From: Akanthomyces muscarius
Taxonomy: Eukaryota; Ascomycota; Sordariomycetes; Hypocreales; Cordycipitaceae
Reading direction: 5' to 3'
DNA: 64,000 nucleotides
NCBI RefSeq assembly: GCF_028009165.1
Contig: NC_079241.1
Span: forward strand, 1,426,001 to 1,490,000
Below, piece after piece: positions 43,826-55,373 of this stretch. A model generated the notes under the pieces. The model was not told the origin of the DNA. It made no database searches and worked only from the letters and a program-made list of their open reading frames with translations. Both the position numbers and the translations under genes were made by a program. Numbering within the stretch: the stretch's first letter is position 1; the number at the start of each line of letters is the position of its first letter.

Positions 43826-46558
43826 ATGTTTGTCCTGCGAAATGGTAAGTCCACAATCGATGCGCTGCGAATCACTTGCATTTGACGGAGCTTTCTTTCT
43901 TTCTTTCTCTGGCCTGGGGGAACGGAGATTGCGAGGCTAGGTCGCTTATTGGGCCGCAGGTGTACTCGTCACCGTGTGCAGGTGTGCAGCTCCTCACATG
44001 TCATGAGGGGTTGCCTCCTGCAGGTCCCTCCCACCAGGCTGTCACCTTGAACCCCTCACTTTCGTTCCCTTTGCACCAACCAGCAACTGGCCTTTTCTTC
44101 TCCCCCCCCCCCCCCCCCCCCCCAAACATAGTCCTGACTACTAACCTTCCCAGTGGGCAAGCTGATCTTCGGCTCCGGCGCCCAGGAATCCCTCATCGAG
44201 CTGCCCCAGGGTCAGCTCTACCTCGTCCGCCCCCTCTCCCCCAAGGGCTACTCCGAACTCATCTTCAAAGACGCTGCCATCCGCATCCGCCGTACAAACC
44301 AAGACTTCCACTACCAGCTCGTCGTCCAGCGAGCTTTTGAGGAGGGCGAAGAGGAGCTTCTCGCCGAGGAAGAGGGCGACGACGCCGAAATCGACGCCCT
44401 CGCCAACGAGCGTGACGAAAAGACGTTTCTGCTCGACGAGGCGCTGCATTTTCGCGTCGAGGCCCGCGACGGCGGCGACAGCGTCATCGCCTGGCGCGAT
44501 CTGAGTGGTGACACCGGCGACGTCTACGAGTTTGTCTGCGACAGAGCCGTTGCTCCCAACCAGGTCCAGCTCTTCCTGCGCGCCGCCCAGGAGTGCCAGT
44601 ACGAGCGCAAGTACCGCAAGCCAAATACCACCGCCTCCGAAGAGGATCTCCAGCAGTTTGAATTTCACGAGGAGCTGCCAATCCCACCCGCCAGTCCCCT
44701 CAACAGCCCCTCCCTCACACGCTCTATCGATTCTACCGAGTTCATGGCGCCAACTACTCCCAGCAAGCAGCGCACTGCTACCCCCCCTGCTGCTGTTCCC
44801 GAGCAGGAGAAGAAGCCTGCCGGCCCTGTTTACGATGCCAACAATCCGCCCAAGCCGAAGGAGATTTATGCCAGCATCGCTGCTGAGCTGCATGTCTACG
44901 ATCCCCAGCCCGGCCACTTTGCCATAGTCGACGACTCGGTTGTCGCGACTGTCTCCGAGGTTGGCAAATGGGAATACTGGCTTCAAATTGAGGGCCAAAA
45001 GCCTTGGTTGGGAACGCCAGTGGTTTCCGACTTTAGCCCCGTGTTCGATTTCCAGTTCCTTTCCTTCGTCTTTAACCACTTTAGCCCTGATGGTACCGCT
45101 CGCTCTTGGCTGCTCCGATTCAAGGACCAGCCTACGCTCGAGAAGTTTCAGGAAGCCATCATGCAGGCTATCTGGGAGAGGCTCAACGAGACAAAGTGGG
45201 CCAAGATTCAAGAAAAGGAGCGTGAATATGTTCTCGACTCCATGGGCGATCTGACCATGGAAGACGCTCCTACTACAGAGGAAGAGGAAGAGGAAGAAGA
45301 GGAGGAGGAGGAGGCTGATGAGGAGGGCATTCGCAGCGACGCCTATGACAGTGATGAAGACGAAGAAGAGGAGCAGGACAAGGATGATCGTGAAATGAAC
45401 TCACAACTTGCCGTTGGCTACAAACATGACCGCTCCTTTGTCGTCCGTGGCTCCAAGATTGGCGTCTTTTCCCATACCGGCGACAACCGCCTCAAATTTG
45501 CCACCAACATCTCCAAGGTCATGACGCCTAAGGGCAAGCTTATGAATCCCAAAAAGGTCATGCTACATGGGGAGGACCGCGATCTCATTATTCAAAACAA
45601 TGTCGACGCCAATAAGCTCTACCGCATGGATATCGAATACGGCAAGGTTGTTGATGAGTGGAACGTTCACGACGACATCCCCGTCATCAATTTCGCTCCC
45701 GAAAATAAGTTTGCCCAGATGACCTCTGAGCAGACTTTCCTCGGTGTCTCCAACAATGCTCTGTTCCGTGTCGATCCCCGTCTCGCTGGGAACAAGCTCG
45801 TTGATTCGGACATGAAGCAGTACGCCTCCAAGAATGACTTTTCTTCACTCGCCACCACTGAAAAGGGTTACATCGCTGTTGCCAGCAACAAGGGCGATAT
45901 TCGCCTCTTTGACCGTCTCGGCATCCGCGCCAAGACGCAGCTGCCCGCGCTTGGTGATCCAATCACCGGCATGGATGTCTCCGCCGACGGTCGCTGGATT
46001 CTCGGAACCACGCAAAACTACATCCTGCTTGTCGACGCCATGCAAAAGGACGGCAAGAACGAGGGAAAGCTGGGCTTTGAAAAGGGTTTCTCGGCCGACA
46101 CGAAGCCGCGGCCGCGCCGTCTGGCCCTGACGGCCGAGCACGTGGCGCAATTTTACCACGAGACCGGCAAGCCTCTTAGCTTCACTCCGGCCAAGTTTAA
46201 CACTGGTGAGGGCGCCGAGGAGACGAGCATCATCACAGCCACTGGTCCGTACATTATCGAGTGGAACCTCAAGCGTGTCCTGCGCGGCATGAAGGCGCCG
46301 TACAAGATTAAGCGCTACGAGGATGAGGTCAAGGCCGACGACTTCAAGTTTGGCTCCGACAAGAACGTCATTGTCGCTTTGCCCAACGAAGTCAACATGG
46401 TGGCCAAGCAGAGCTTCCGCAAGCCCACTCGCGAGAGCATCATTGGAAATGTTCGTGTTTCTGGCGGCCACAGGAGCTCTTCAGCGAACAAGATTGGCAC
46501 ACCCTTGAGTAGCCGGTACAAGCTGGGCCGCGACGACATTGTGAATTCGCCATATTAA
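43826..46558 (+). CDS. VID27: Vid27-like cytoplasmic protein
   Basis: Vid27 was first linked to vacuolar import and degradation of fructose-1,6-bisphosphatase in yeast; its biochemical role is not settled. A 19-nt first exon (43826-43844, MFVLRN plus one base) is joined over a 309-nt intron to 44154-46558, giving 807 residues. The family features are clear: an N-terminal PH-like domain (LIELPQGQLYLVRPLSPKGY), then a middle PH-like domain (AELHVYDPQPGHFAIVDDSV), an acidic run of twelve consecutive Glu (residues about 375-386), and a C-terminal WD40-like Vid27 domain from about residue 440 (DRSFVVRGSKIGVFSHTGDN). The last part keeps KQSFRKPTRESII and SSRYKLGRDDIVNSPY. The intron contains an unbroken C22 tract at 44102-44123. 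Confidence 0.94.
44102..44123. repeat. C22 homopolymer in the VID27 intron
   Basis: Twenty-two consecutive C lie inside the first intron of VID27, about 30 nt before the acceptor. Length here is prone to both assembly error and real variation. Confidence 0.9.
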
Positions 46559-47061
46559 TCTTTCTTTTGTCTTCAATTCTTGTGAGCCTTTTGGTCTCTA
46601 AATTTGTGTTTCTTTTGCTGTTTTGCAGCCTTGACGCGTTTTGCTTCTTTTTTATATTTATTCGGAGAGAGGGTTTGTGAACGTGAAGGGTACAACGCTG
46701 GACTGACGGGCGGATGGAATGATGGATTGATGAGGGATGACGAGAGACGAGGAAAGATAATTCGACTCAGATACCACTATTTTCTTGTTAAATTTATGCG
46801 CACACACACGAGGACTTATCTGCAATCCCTTCTGCTTGGGTTTTGTGTGCCTGCTGATTTGGGTGATGACTTTTGCAATGGCACTAGATAGACTAATACA
46901 CATGATGAAAGATGATCGACTGGCGCACGGTGACAATCATTCCCGAGGTGAAGGTGCATGGACATGGACAGTTTACCAAATTGCGTTGTTTATTGCTTCG
47001 TGAAATGCTCGCTTGCTAAAGGTTGGAAAGACAAAACATGAATGTAAATGGATGCGCAACC
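46559..47061. other. convergent 3' intergenic region
   Basis: This 503-nt T-rich interval lies between the stop of VID27 and the 3' end of the HET-domain gene. No coding or RNA gene is recognisable. Confidence 0.5.
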
Positions 47062-49397
47062 TTAGACCAGCACAAACCGTCGCTCATCCACACCCAAGGC
47101 CTCGCCATCCATGACCCCGTCGCAGTACGCCTCGCCCACGACTGTCCACTCATCTGTCCCCGTCCCGCCCGGTCTCAGCACCATTGGCGTCGTCAGGCCG
47201 TTGAGCACCACGACGGCGTCTCCCGTCTGCATCGCGCCGGGCCCCATGCCGACGCCGCCCTCGTCGGTCCGGAACACGCGCCGACCGATGTTGCGCTCGA
47301 GGTTGGTCAGAAACGCCGTCATGTGCTCGCTCCTGACGACCTCGGGGTCGAGGCCGACGTCGCGAGCCAGACGCGCGCCGAGGCGACGCAGATGCCGACG
47401 ACGTCCTCGACGAGGTCGGCGAGCGCGAGCACCACGGTGCGCGCGAGGGGGGCCGGTCCGCGGGCGAGGCGGTGCAGGACGGTGGTGGCGCGGTAGTAGT
47501 CGACGTACCACGGCGTGATGCCGACGGTGGCGTAGACGCTGAAGAGGGAGTAGGCGCGCGCGTTGGTGGCGGAGCGGAGGATGCGCGCGCCGAGGCGCGA
47601 GATGGAGGACTGGACGGTGAGGAGCCGCTGCATGCTGGCTGCGGGAGAGCCGAGCTCGGTGATGAGCTGGCGGGCGAGGAGGCCTGAGTCGTAGACGCGC
47701 AGGCTGGTGTGCGCGAGAGTCTCGGGAGAGGGCGGCGTGGCGGCGGCGGCGGCGGCGGCGTTGTTGGTCAGGGCCGAATGGACAAAGCTGTCGACCTCGT
47801 CAAACATGAGCTTAGCGTCAGAGTATCGAATCTGCTCCAGGAACTGCGGGTCATCTTCCGCTTTGTACGTTGCCTGACCGATCGCGGCGACACGGCCGAT
47901 CGGGACACCCGTGACGGAGATGCTTCCCGCTGCCACGTCGGCCTTGGGCAAGGCAGCAGCAGCAACCTGCGACGATCCTCCTGCGGCAAAGGCCGGCTGG
48001 TGCAGCGCCTGCCACGCCACGGGTAGCACCAGGTCCATGGCCCAGTCCGGCACCCACGACGGCAGCCCCTCGGTCTTCTTCGGGAGCTGGTTGAAGAGCA
48101 GCACGTCCATGCGGCCCTGCTCCAGGAACAGGCCCGTCGCCTCGGTGTAGGCCCTGACCTGCGCCCGCGCCTGGTCCTCCTTGTCGTAGTAGATGCCCAG
48201 CCGCGCCTTGACGGGGTCGTCGGCGGCCGCGAGGCCCAGCAGGGCGTAGATGCGGTCCTGCGCGAGCGACGCGCCGACCTTCCACCGCTCCTTGCTCACC
48301 AACCCGTGCTTGATGACGAGCTCGTGCAGCGGCGTGTGCTGGCCGCCGTCGCGCCCTCGGTGGATGGCCTTGCGCTCCTGGTAGATGCGGTTGAAGCCCT
48401 CGGTGGCGTCAAACGCGGCGGTGCGCATCAGCATCTCCTCTCGAGGCAGCGGCCCGCTGAACCGGCTCACCCAGTAGTTGTTCTGCACCGTGTAGAAGAA
48501 CATGCCGGCGCGGAAGCAGTCGAAGCAGAGTACCGCGTCGCCGCACACCATGACCACGTCGCGCGCGAGGCACGCCTCCTGGATCGTCCACAGCCGGCTG
48601 AACCACGAGCGCCGCAGCACGGCCAGGTAGCCCGCGATGGGGTACCGGCTGGCGAAGCCCTCGGTCAGCGCCAAGAGGTCGTCGCGGTCCCGCGTCTCGC
48701 CGGGGTCGGCGAGCGGGGCGGCGGCCGAGGCCGGGCGCACGACGCCATCGTAGATGCGCATAATGCTGGCAAAGGGCAGGCTCATGACCCCGGCGATGAC
48801 ACCGTCGGCGCAGAGTGCCCGGACGTAGGCGTACCACGCGTCCGACGAGGCCGTGCCTGGCCCCAGCCAGACGACGGCGCGGCGGGCGTGCGTGTAGATG
48901 GCCTGCATGAGGAGCACCTGCTGCGCCTTTTCGCCGTCGTCTTCCTGGTTGATGCAGATTTGGTCGATGAACATGGGGAGATCATACCTCGGCCCCTGCC
49001 CCCCCGTCTCGTCCTCGTCCTTGGCGTTGGCCGCGGCGAAGCGCAGCAGCGCCCGCTCCAGCGGGCGGTAGATGAGCAGGGAGAAGCGTCCCTCGCCGCC
49101 CGTCTCGACAATGACGCGCCGCGTCGGACGCTTCGCACAGGGCGGCACATCCCAGGCGTACGAGAGCGCATCGTATTCAATAGACGCGGTGGCAGCGGCG
49201 GTGGACTGCCCGGCGCTGCCGCCTGCTGCTTCGCACTCGAGCAGGGAAATCCGGATCGTGGGCTCGAGGCCCGGGATCAAGGAGGGCTCGGGCGGGAGGA
49301 GCCTGGCGAGACGAAAGGTGCGCGCGGCGCCGGGCGGTATAGGCGTGTACTTGTACTTTGGCAGGCCGTCGCCAAACAGCGATGGAAAAGATGACAT
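47062..49397 (-). pseudogene. HET-domain gene with a one-base frameshift
   Basis: HET-domain proteins mediate heterokaryon incompatibility and cell death after fusion of unlike strains. The start at 49397 (MSSFPSLFGDGLPKYKYTPI) leads to a clear HET domain: YDALSYAWDVP, FIDQICINQEDDGEKAQQVL, LMQAIYTHARRAVVWLGPG and FSRLWTIQEACLARDVVMVC. The first frame runs to 47319, but its last residues look foreign. A second frame, open from 47511 to the stop at 47062, carries a typical HET-family C-terminus (GRRVFRTDEGGVGMGPGAMQ, then TGDAVVVLNG and WTVVGEAYCDGVMDGEALG). The best switch point is near 47371-47381 in a GCGCGC context, and the total length is two over a multiple of three, consistent with one missing base. 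It may be an assembly error or a real disabled allele. A GCC/GCG run encodes polyalanine near 47740-47765. Confidence 0.8.
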
Positions 49398-49913
49398 GGC
49401 CGACCAACTGTCCCCAGGAAGCAGGAGGAGGAGGGGCAAGAAGAAGAAGAATGAAGAGGCATGTTGACGACTCCTGTTCTTACGATTCCTTTCAGAGGAA
49501 CTGCTTAAATTCAGGCAAGTACAGAGCACACGATGCGAAAGGCCCAGACCGCTTCAGCCGCAATCAATAGCGTGGGGACGTGGACGCCGCCGCAGCGTTG
49601 ATATCAAGTGCATATGAATTATCGTAAATAAAACCGTCGACAGGGGTGCCTCGAGATAATGCCTGACTAAGTTAGCGCGACGGAACTGGGGGAAAGCACA
49701 GCTATTTTAAGCCATGTATTGAAGTGAGCCTGATAAATCGCTAGAAATTGAACAACACCGAGACTCCTGCTTAAATGTAGCTAAGATCCTATTGAACTTT
49801 ATTCCCTTTTCCCTCCGATTGTATTTCATTGTGATATTTTGTCCATTTGTCAAAGCAAAATTCAGATGCGCCGTAGAGCATCCAAAACAGCCGTCATAGC
49901 TCATTCCCCGTGC
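49398..49913. other. intergenic region, HET gene to TPS1
   Basis: This 516-nt interval holds the promoter of the HET-domain gene and the 3' end of TPS1, both on the minus strand. The in-frame sequence just upstream of 49397 is Ser/Arg- then Phe/Leu-rich and probably untranslated. No other gene is seen. Confidence 0.5.
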
Positions 49914-51518
49914 CTAGGCTTCCTGCTCCTTGCTCTCAGGCTCCTCTGTCAATGTTTTCTGGCCGGAGCTGACCACAGCACCCGACACATTGCGGATGGT
50001 CTTGGCTTGTGTCTCCTCGTTACTGAGACGTGTCATTTCGGCGACAAAGGTGGCCCCCCACCAAGCGCTGGTGTACTTGAAGACGTAGCGCTCGAGCTTG
50101 CTGTAGTTGGCGGCGCGCTGCTCGGGGCTCATGGTGACGGCGTCGTGGATGGCGTTGGCCAGCTCTTCCGTGTTCCAGGGATTGACAATCAGGCTGCCGT
50201 TGAGCGACTGTGCGGCGCCAGTAAACTCGCTGAGAATCATGACGCCGTGCTTCTCACGCTGGGTGGCAATGTACTCGTACGAGACGAGGTTCATGCCGTC
50301 GCGGGTTGAAGACACCAGGCAGATGTCAGAGACGGCGTAGAGCGCCGTCAGCTCATCAAACGATACGGATTGGTGAAGGAAATGGATGGGCATAAACTCA
50401 ATGGTGCCAAACTTTCCATTGATGCGGCCGACAAGTTCGTTGACGACGGCGCGTAGGTTCTGGTACTCTTCGACGTCCTGGCGCGAGGGCACGGCAACCT
50501 GCACGAGAACAATCTTGCCAATCCACTCAGGATGCTCCGTGAGGAAAACCTCAAGAGCATGGAGCTTTTGTGGCACGCCCTTGATGTAGTCAAGACGGTC
50601 GACGCCGACAATGAGCTTAACACCCTCGAACTTGCGCTTCAAGGCTGCGATGCGCTCTTGCACCTTGGGTTGCTTCAAGCCCTCGACAAACTTGTCGGGG
50701 TCGATACCAATAGGGAATGCTCCGACAGTGACGAAGCGTCCGTTCCAGTCCACACCGTTGGGCGTGGTCGGGGTACCGAGAATGCGCGAGCAACTGCTGA
50801 GGAAATGGCGCGCGTAGTCGTAGGTGTGGAAGCCAATGAGATCGCAATCGAGAAGACCCGTGAGGAGAGGTTCACGGACGGGCAGGATACGGTAGATTTC
50901 GCTGCTGGGGAATGGTGTGTGCAAGAAGAAGCCGATCTTAACGTTCTTCTTGGAGTTGCCAATTTCCTCGCGCAGCATTTGGGGCAGAAGCATTAGGTGG
51001 TAGTCGTGGACCCAAATCAGATCGCCGTCTTGAACGTCCTTGATGACGGTCTGTGCAAAGAGACGGTTTACTTCCTGGTACGCAGCCCAGGCCGATTCGT
51101 CAAAGGTGATTTCACCGGGGTGGTAGTGGAACAGCGGCCAGAGGATGGAGTCTACAGTTGTCAGCGCAAGGTGATGAAGAAAACAGCGATACTATGTAAA
51201 CGTACTGGCAAATCCATTGTAGTGGCGGTCAGCAAGCTCATCGTCGATAAAGACGGGATGCGCGCCGTATTCTGCCTTGAGACGCTTCTTCATGCCGTCG
51301 ACCTCGTTCTCGGGGACCTCGAGGCCAGGCCATCCGTACCACTGGAAGCTCGTGGTCTTTCCGAGACCGCTCAGGCCAGTGACGAGACCTCCAGAGGACA
51401 TGGAGAATGTATAGCTGCCATCTTCGGAGCGTTTGATAGTAATAGGCAGGCGATTCGACAGTAGCAAGAGACGGCCAGGCGCGGCAGACTCTTGTTGTGT
51501 CTCGGCCGAGGTGGACAT
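49914..51518 (-). CDS. TPS1: trehalose-6-phosphate synthase
   Basis: Tps1 makes trehalose 6-phosphate from UDP-glucose and glucose 6-phosphate. Its product curbs hexokinase and leads to trehalose, a stress protectant and spore reserve. Exons 51518-51206 and 51151-49914 join through a 54-nt phase-1 intron (GTACGT to CTGTAG), giving 516 residues, the usual size of the single-domain GT20 enzyme. Key blocks are LLLLSNRLPITIKR, SGGLVTGLSGL, FQWYGWPGLEVP, DLIWVHDYHLMLLPQMLRE, GFFLHTPFPSSEIYRILP, LIGFHTYDYARHFLS, VGVDRLDYIKGVPQK and SSTRDGMNLVSYEYIA. All catalytic motifs are intact. A single AGGGG word near 51926 in the upstream region matches a stress-response element but is too short to count as evidence. 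Confidence 0.97.
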
Positions 51519-52853
51519 GGTGGCGGAGGTGTGTGGACTTTGTACTCGACGGCAGGTCTGGTGAGAGCGGACGATGCGCAGATGTGTTGGCGCAGGAGAG
51601 CTTTGGAATGGCCCGACGACGTTGGAGTGGAAAGCTGGAGGAGCAACTGAAACGGTGGTGGGCTGGCCAGCTTATGTGGGGTGAGTTTTTGGTGGTGGTG
51701 GTGGTGGCGCGGTCAGTGGTGATGTAAGGCGAACGGATTGCTGTTGGACGCAGTCGCTATGCGGGGGATGAAGAACCAGAGAAGTACACAAGAGTGTGAG
51801 AACGGGTCTGAGTTGGACAGAAGCCTTATCCGGGGTCTGCGGTAATTTATTTTGCAGCGGCGTCCAATGGCAATGATGTTGTGCAGCACGAGTTGTTTGA
51901 TGGACGGAGCTTTTTAGTCGGGCAATGAGGGGCAGACAGACTGCCAGACAGGCCTGCCTGGGAATGGGTGCTGACCAGGCATTAAGGAAGGTAGGTGCGG
52001 CCAGCAAAACAAGGCGCTGGTGGCGGGGTATTGGCGGCCCAACCCTGCTATCATTAGTGAGGAATTCTAGACGATGGATAAGTTTTCCAGGTTCATCTGG
52101 GACCAGCTTGTTTCAATTTTCAGTTAATTACATCACGGTGACGCCGTCTGTGGCGTGTGCATACGTACCGTTATTGTCATACCATGGTCTCCAGCTGCGG
52201 CTGCCCGGTCACTCTTCCCTGGAAACCTAAACGAAGTTGAAGATTTGCATTTTAAATGGCAGTGATATCTGACCGAGTTTTGAAATGAGCGATATATAGG
52301 TAATGTTCATCTGAACTGAAAAGTGCTATTGTAGTCTTGCATTAGCCTATCCCAGAGCCGCCACACGCTACCCAGGTGGGGAGCGAAAAAGAGAGCTGAC
52401 CACTTGGTAATTGTTACCCGGGGAAAAAATGATATAGGAACTTGAGGAAATTAAAATAATGAATAAACTCAAGATTAAATCAGACCATGAGATCATGAAA
52501 AAATGTCAAGATAAGAGACAGACAAAATAGATACAAGCGACCTTAATCTAGGTCGGAAGAGCTGCGCTACAAGACGGAATGCATGCAATATGAAGAAAAT
52601 TGACAATGATTCAAACAGTGTGATAGAAAAGCAAGAGTGACCCTAGGAAAGCACCTGAATAAAGAATTCGCCAACTCTGTCAAATCCCAACTTACACCGC
52701 GCCGCACGCCTGCCTGCACACTTCCACTGGTAGTGGATCTCGCGCTGTTCTTATCGATAACAACTAGGAATTTTTGATGCTGCTTCAAGTTTGCCTTGCG
52801 ACAAGTTCAACACCATCGCCATCAACATCGCCCAGCAGCTCTCCACCCTCACA
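51519..52853. promoter_or_regulatory. divergent promoter region, TPS1/RRP6
   Basis: This 1.3-kb interval lies between divergent start codons. The part next to TPS1 has a GGTGGT repeat near 51690. The part from 52240 to 52720 is AT-rich with A tracts. No ORF looks coding. Confidence 0.5.
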
Positions 52854-55373
52854 ATGGCGGCACCTCAGGACTTCAAGTCGCTGCAGGACGGGGTCCAAAA
52901 GTCTTTGGTCTCCACCGTCAAGTACGCCAACCGAATCGCCAACGAGGATCTCAGCTTCCAACGGACCGTCAACCCGGACGCCGCTGAGCAGCTCGACGAA
53001 AAGTCATCGCGCCTCCTTCATCTCTCCACGCGCCTTTTGCAGTCTGCTGCGCGTGCCTGCGGTGTCACTGCCCCGAAGCTCGAGGATGCCGAGGATATAG
53101 ACTTAAATTGGCAGGGCGTCGTCGATGTCGTCGATTCCGTCCTCGAAAAGGCCGACACGGCCCTTGACGAATATACCGGGCTCATCAAGCGCAAGGAACC
53201 ACCCTCAGGTACTGTAAGTATTGACCCACCTACGCTCGGAAGTATGCCCCAAACTGACATGACGAAGTCCTCCAAGGCAAAGAGAACAAAATCCACGAAC
53301 AAGGTTATCCGAAATGCAAACGTCGGCAAGCCCCAAAATCTCTTCGAGTTGCAGCCTGACAATTACCCCACTGGCCCATGGAAGCCTATTCTTACAAAGA
53401 AGCCTCATGCCCTCGTGCCTTTGGAGAAGAGTCTCATCACATTCACCGACGAAGACGGCTCTACACAGTGCGCACACCCTCCATCACGCAAACATTCATC
53501 AGCTAACCCTGTTCCTAGATACAAACACCCATACGAACCTGAAATTCTTCAAATGAGCTACCCCGACAGCGCTTACAAAGTAGCTGATCCTATCCCATGG
53601 CAGCCCGTCGAGACAACCACTGCGATATGGGTGGATACATACGAGGGCGTCCTGGACATGCTCCGGGAGTTGAAGAAAGCAACGGAGATTGCTATTGATC
53701 TCGAACATCATGATTTCAGAACATACACAGGTCTAGTTTCCCTCATGCAGGTTAGCACCCGGCAGCAGGACTGGATCGTCGACACTCTCCAACCTTGGCG
53801 CCATAAGCTCGAGGTACTCAATGAGGCTTTTGCGGATCCTTCGATCGTGAAAGTATTCCACGGGGCCTACATGGACATGGTCTGGCTGCAGCGCGACTTG
53901 GGGCTTTACGTAAATGGTCTCTTCGATACGTACTTTGCCTGCGAGCAGCTGAGTTACTCGGGTCGAAGCCTTGCCTTCTTGCTCTCCAAATTTGCCAATT
54001 TCGATGCCGACAAGCAGTATCAATTGGCTGACTGGCGCATTCGCCCGATCCCCGAAGAGATGCTTTACTACGCTCGATCCGATACCCATTACCTACTCCA
54101 CATCTATGACCAGGTTCGCAATGACCTCGTCTCCTCGTCAAATCGAAGCGTACCAGAGCAGGACCTGATAGGCCGTGCTCTGCAAAAATCGAGAGAACTT
54201 TCCCTGTCTCGGCATGTGCATCCGGGTTATAACGAGGAGACAGGAGAGGGCCCACGAGGCTGGTACAACTACGTGTTGAAGCATTCACATTTGTCCTACG
54301 ACGCAGCTCAGTTCACACTGTTTAAGACTATTTGGAAATGGCGAGATGATACGGCCAGAAAAGAAGATGAGAGCCCCAACTTTGTGCTGGGAACAACTCA
54401 TCTGGCTGACATCTGCCGTGCCAATCCTCCCGACGCCAAGGCTCTTCACAGCCTAATGCCGCTCACAGCGCCCCTGGCCAGATCTAGAATCAACGAAATT
54501 TGGGAGCGTGTTCTGGAAGCGAGTCAAAATCCGGGACCTAGTCTGCTACAATTCTTTGCAAGCATTGCCCCAGACGCGGCGACGAGAAACGCTCTGCCCA
54601 AGGCGGGCCGCGACCTCACAAAGTTGCCTGACCTTGGTGGTGAAATCGCCTACCGAAGCCTACCTCGCTCACGCCTATTTGGCGACATGCCCATCAGCTC
54701 ACGGCGGGACGGTTCCCGCGACGTGGATCAAGGTCTGCATGAAGAAGTTCCCTTCCCTTGGCAGAGGTTTGTTGCCTCGGTGCAAGAAGGCGCAGAATTG
54801 GAGCAAGATGCTTCTTCGCCTACAGAGCCAGAAGCTCTTCTGCCGCCGGCGCCTGCTCCTCCAGAGGAAGATGAAGAGTTCACGTTGAAACGCGGAACGA
54901 AACGCAAGTCGGAATCTGCGCCAGACGAAGATTCAGAAACGAGCGAAGAGTCCGACTCTGACCAGGATGAGGAGGGTGACAAGCCAATGGAGCCAGCTCC
55001 TGCTGACGGCATCATTGAGATTGACGACGATCAGCCTCGGCCGAAGAAGCAACGCAAGGCTGCCAAGAAGCAAGCTGCACAGGAGATACAAGAAAAGCGG
55101 GAAGCCAAATTGGCAAAGAAGGCGCAGCGGCAGGCGGAGAAGGAGCAGAAGAAAAAGGCTTCGGACAAGAAGTATAATGCGGTGCCATTTGATTATAGCA
55201 AGGCGACATCCGTCATGCACGCTAAACGTGACGGTGCTGCGGCGGCGGCGGCTCGCCCGGCAAAACCACAGAAGGTGTTTGATCCATACTCCAAGACTGG
55301 CGACGATCCAATGAAGGGCGCGAGAAAAGCGCCGCCAATCAGAGGAGAGAGGAGTGCTACGTTTAAGAAATGA
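52854..55373 (+). CDS. RRP6: Rrp6, nuclear exosome 3'-5' exoribonuclease
   Basis: Rrp6 (EXOSC10) trims and degrades nuclear RNAs as part of the exosome. The start at 52854 gives MAAPQDFKSLQDGVQKSLVS, the PMC2NT-type N-terminus that binds Rrp47. The DEDDy exonuclease follows: IAIDLEHHDFRTYTGLVSLM, VFHGAYMDMVWLQRDLGLY and YYARSDTHYLLHIYDQVRND, with catalytic acids in place. An HRDC-like helical region (about FTLFKTIWKWRDDTARKEDE) comes next, then an acidic and Lys-rich tail that fits nucleolar targeting. The frame is open over its whole length. However, 53468-53518 has intron signals (GTGCGC donor, GCTAAC branch, CCTAG acceptor), is 51 nt long with no stop, and its removal joins EDGSTQ to YKHPYEPEI, the family pattern. 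Spliced length is about 822 residues. Confidence 0.95.
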   Translation: MAAPQDFKSLQDGVQKSLVSTVKYANRIANEDLSFQRTVNPDAAEQLDEKSSRLLHLSTRLLQSAARACGVTAPKLEDAEDIDLNWQGVVDVVDSVLEKADTALDEYTGLIKRKEPPSGTVSIDPPTLGSMPQTDMTKSSKAKRTKSTNKVIRNANVGKPQNLFELQPDNYPTGPWKPILTKKPHALVPLEKSLITFTDEDGSTQCAHPPSRKHSSANPVPRYKHPYEPEILQMSYPDSAYKVADPIPWQPVETTTAIWVDTYEGVLDMLRELKKATEIAIDLEHHDFRTYTGLVSLMQVSTRQQDWIVDTLQPWRHKLEVLNEAFADPSIVKVFHGAYMDMVWLQRDLGLYVNGLFDTYFACEQLSYSGRSLAFLLSKFANFDADKQYQLADWRIRPIPEEMLYYARSDTHYLLHIYDQVRNDLVSSSNRSVPEQDLIGRALQKSRELSLSRHVHPGYNEETGEGPRGWYNYVLKHSHLSYDAAQFTLFKTIWKWRDDTARKEDESPNFVLGTTHLADICRANPPDAKALHSLMPLTAPLARSRINEIWERVLEASQNPGPSLLQFFASIAPDAATRNALPKAGRDLTKLPDLGGEIAYRSLPRSRLFGDMPISSRRDGSRDVDQGLHEEVPFPWQRFVASVQEGAELEQDASSPTEPEALLPPAPAPPEEDEEFTLKRGTKRKSESAPDEDSETSEESDSDQDEEGDKPMEPAPADGIIEIDDDQPRPKKQRKAAKKQAAQEIQEKREAKLAKKAQRQAEKEQKKKASDKKYNAVPFDYSKATSVMHAKRDGAAAAAARPAKPQKVFDPYSKTGDDPMKGARKAPPIRGERSATFKK
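53468..53518 (+). other. probable 51-nt intron within RRP6
   Basis: The segment starts GTGCGC, carries GCTAAC near 53503 and ends CCTAG. It is a multiple of three without a stop, so it is invisible to ORF calling. Excision restores the continuous Gln-Tyr-Lys-His-Pro-Tyr sequence expected in Rrp6. Confidence 0.75.

Noticed and set aside
48306..49394. 362-codon open frame antisense to the HET-domain gene
   Set aside because: It is Arg/Ala/Val-rich, has no family resemblance, and lies exactly over the clear HET domain on the other strand.
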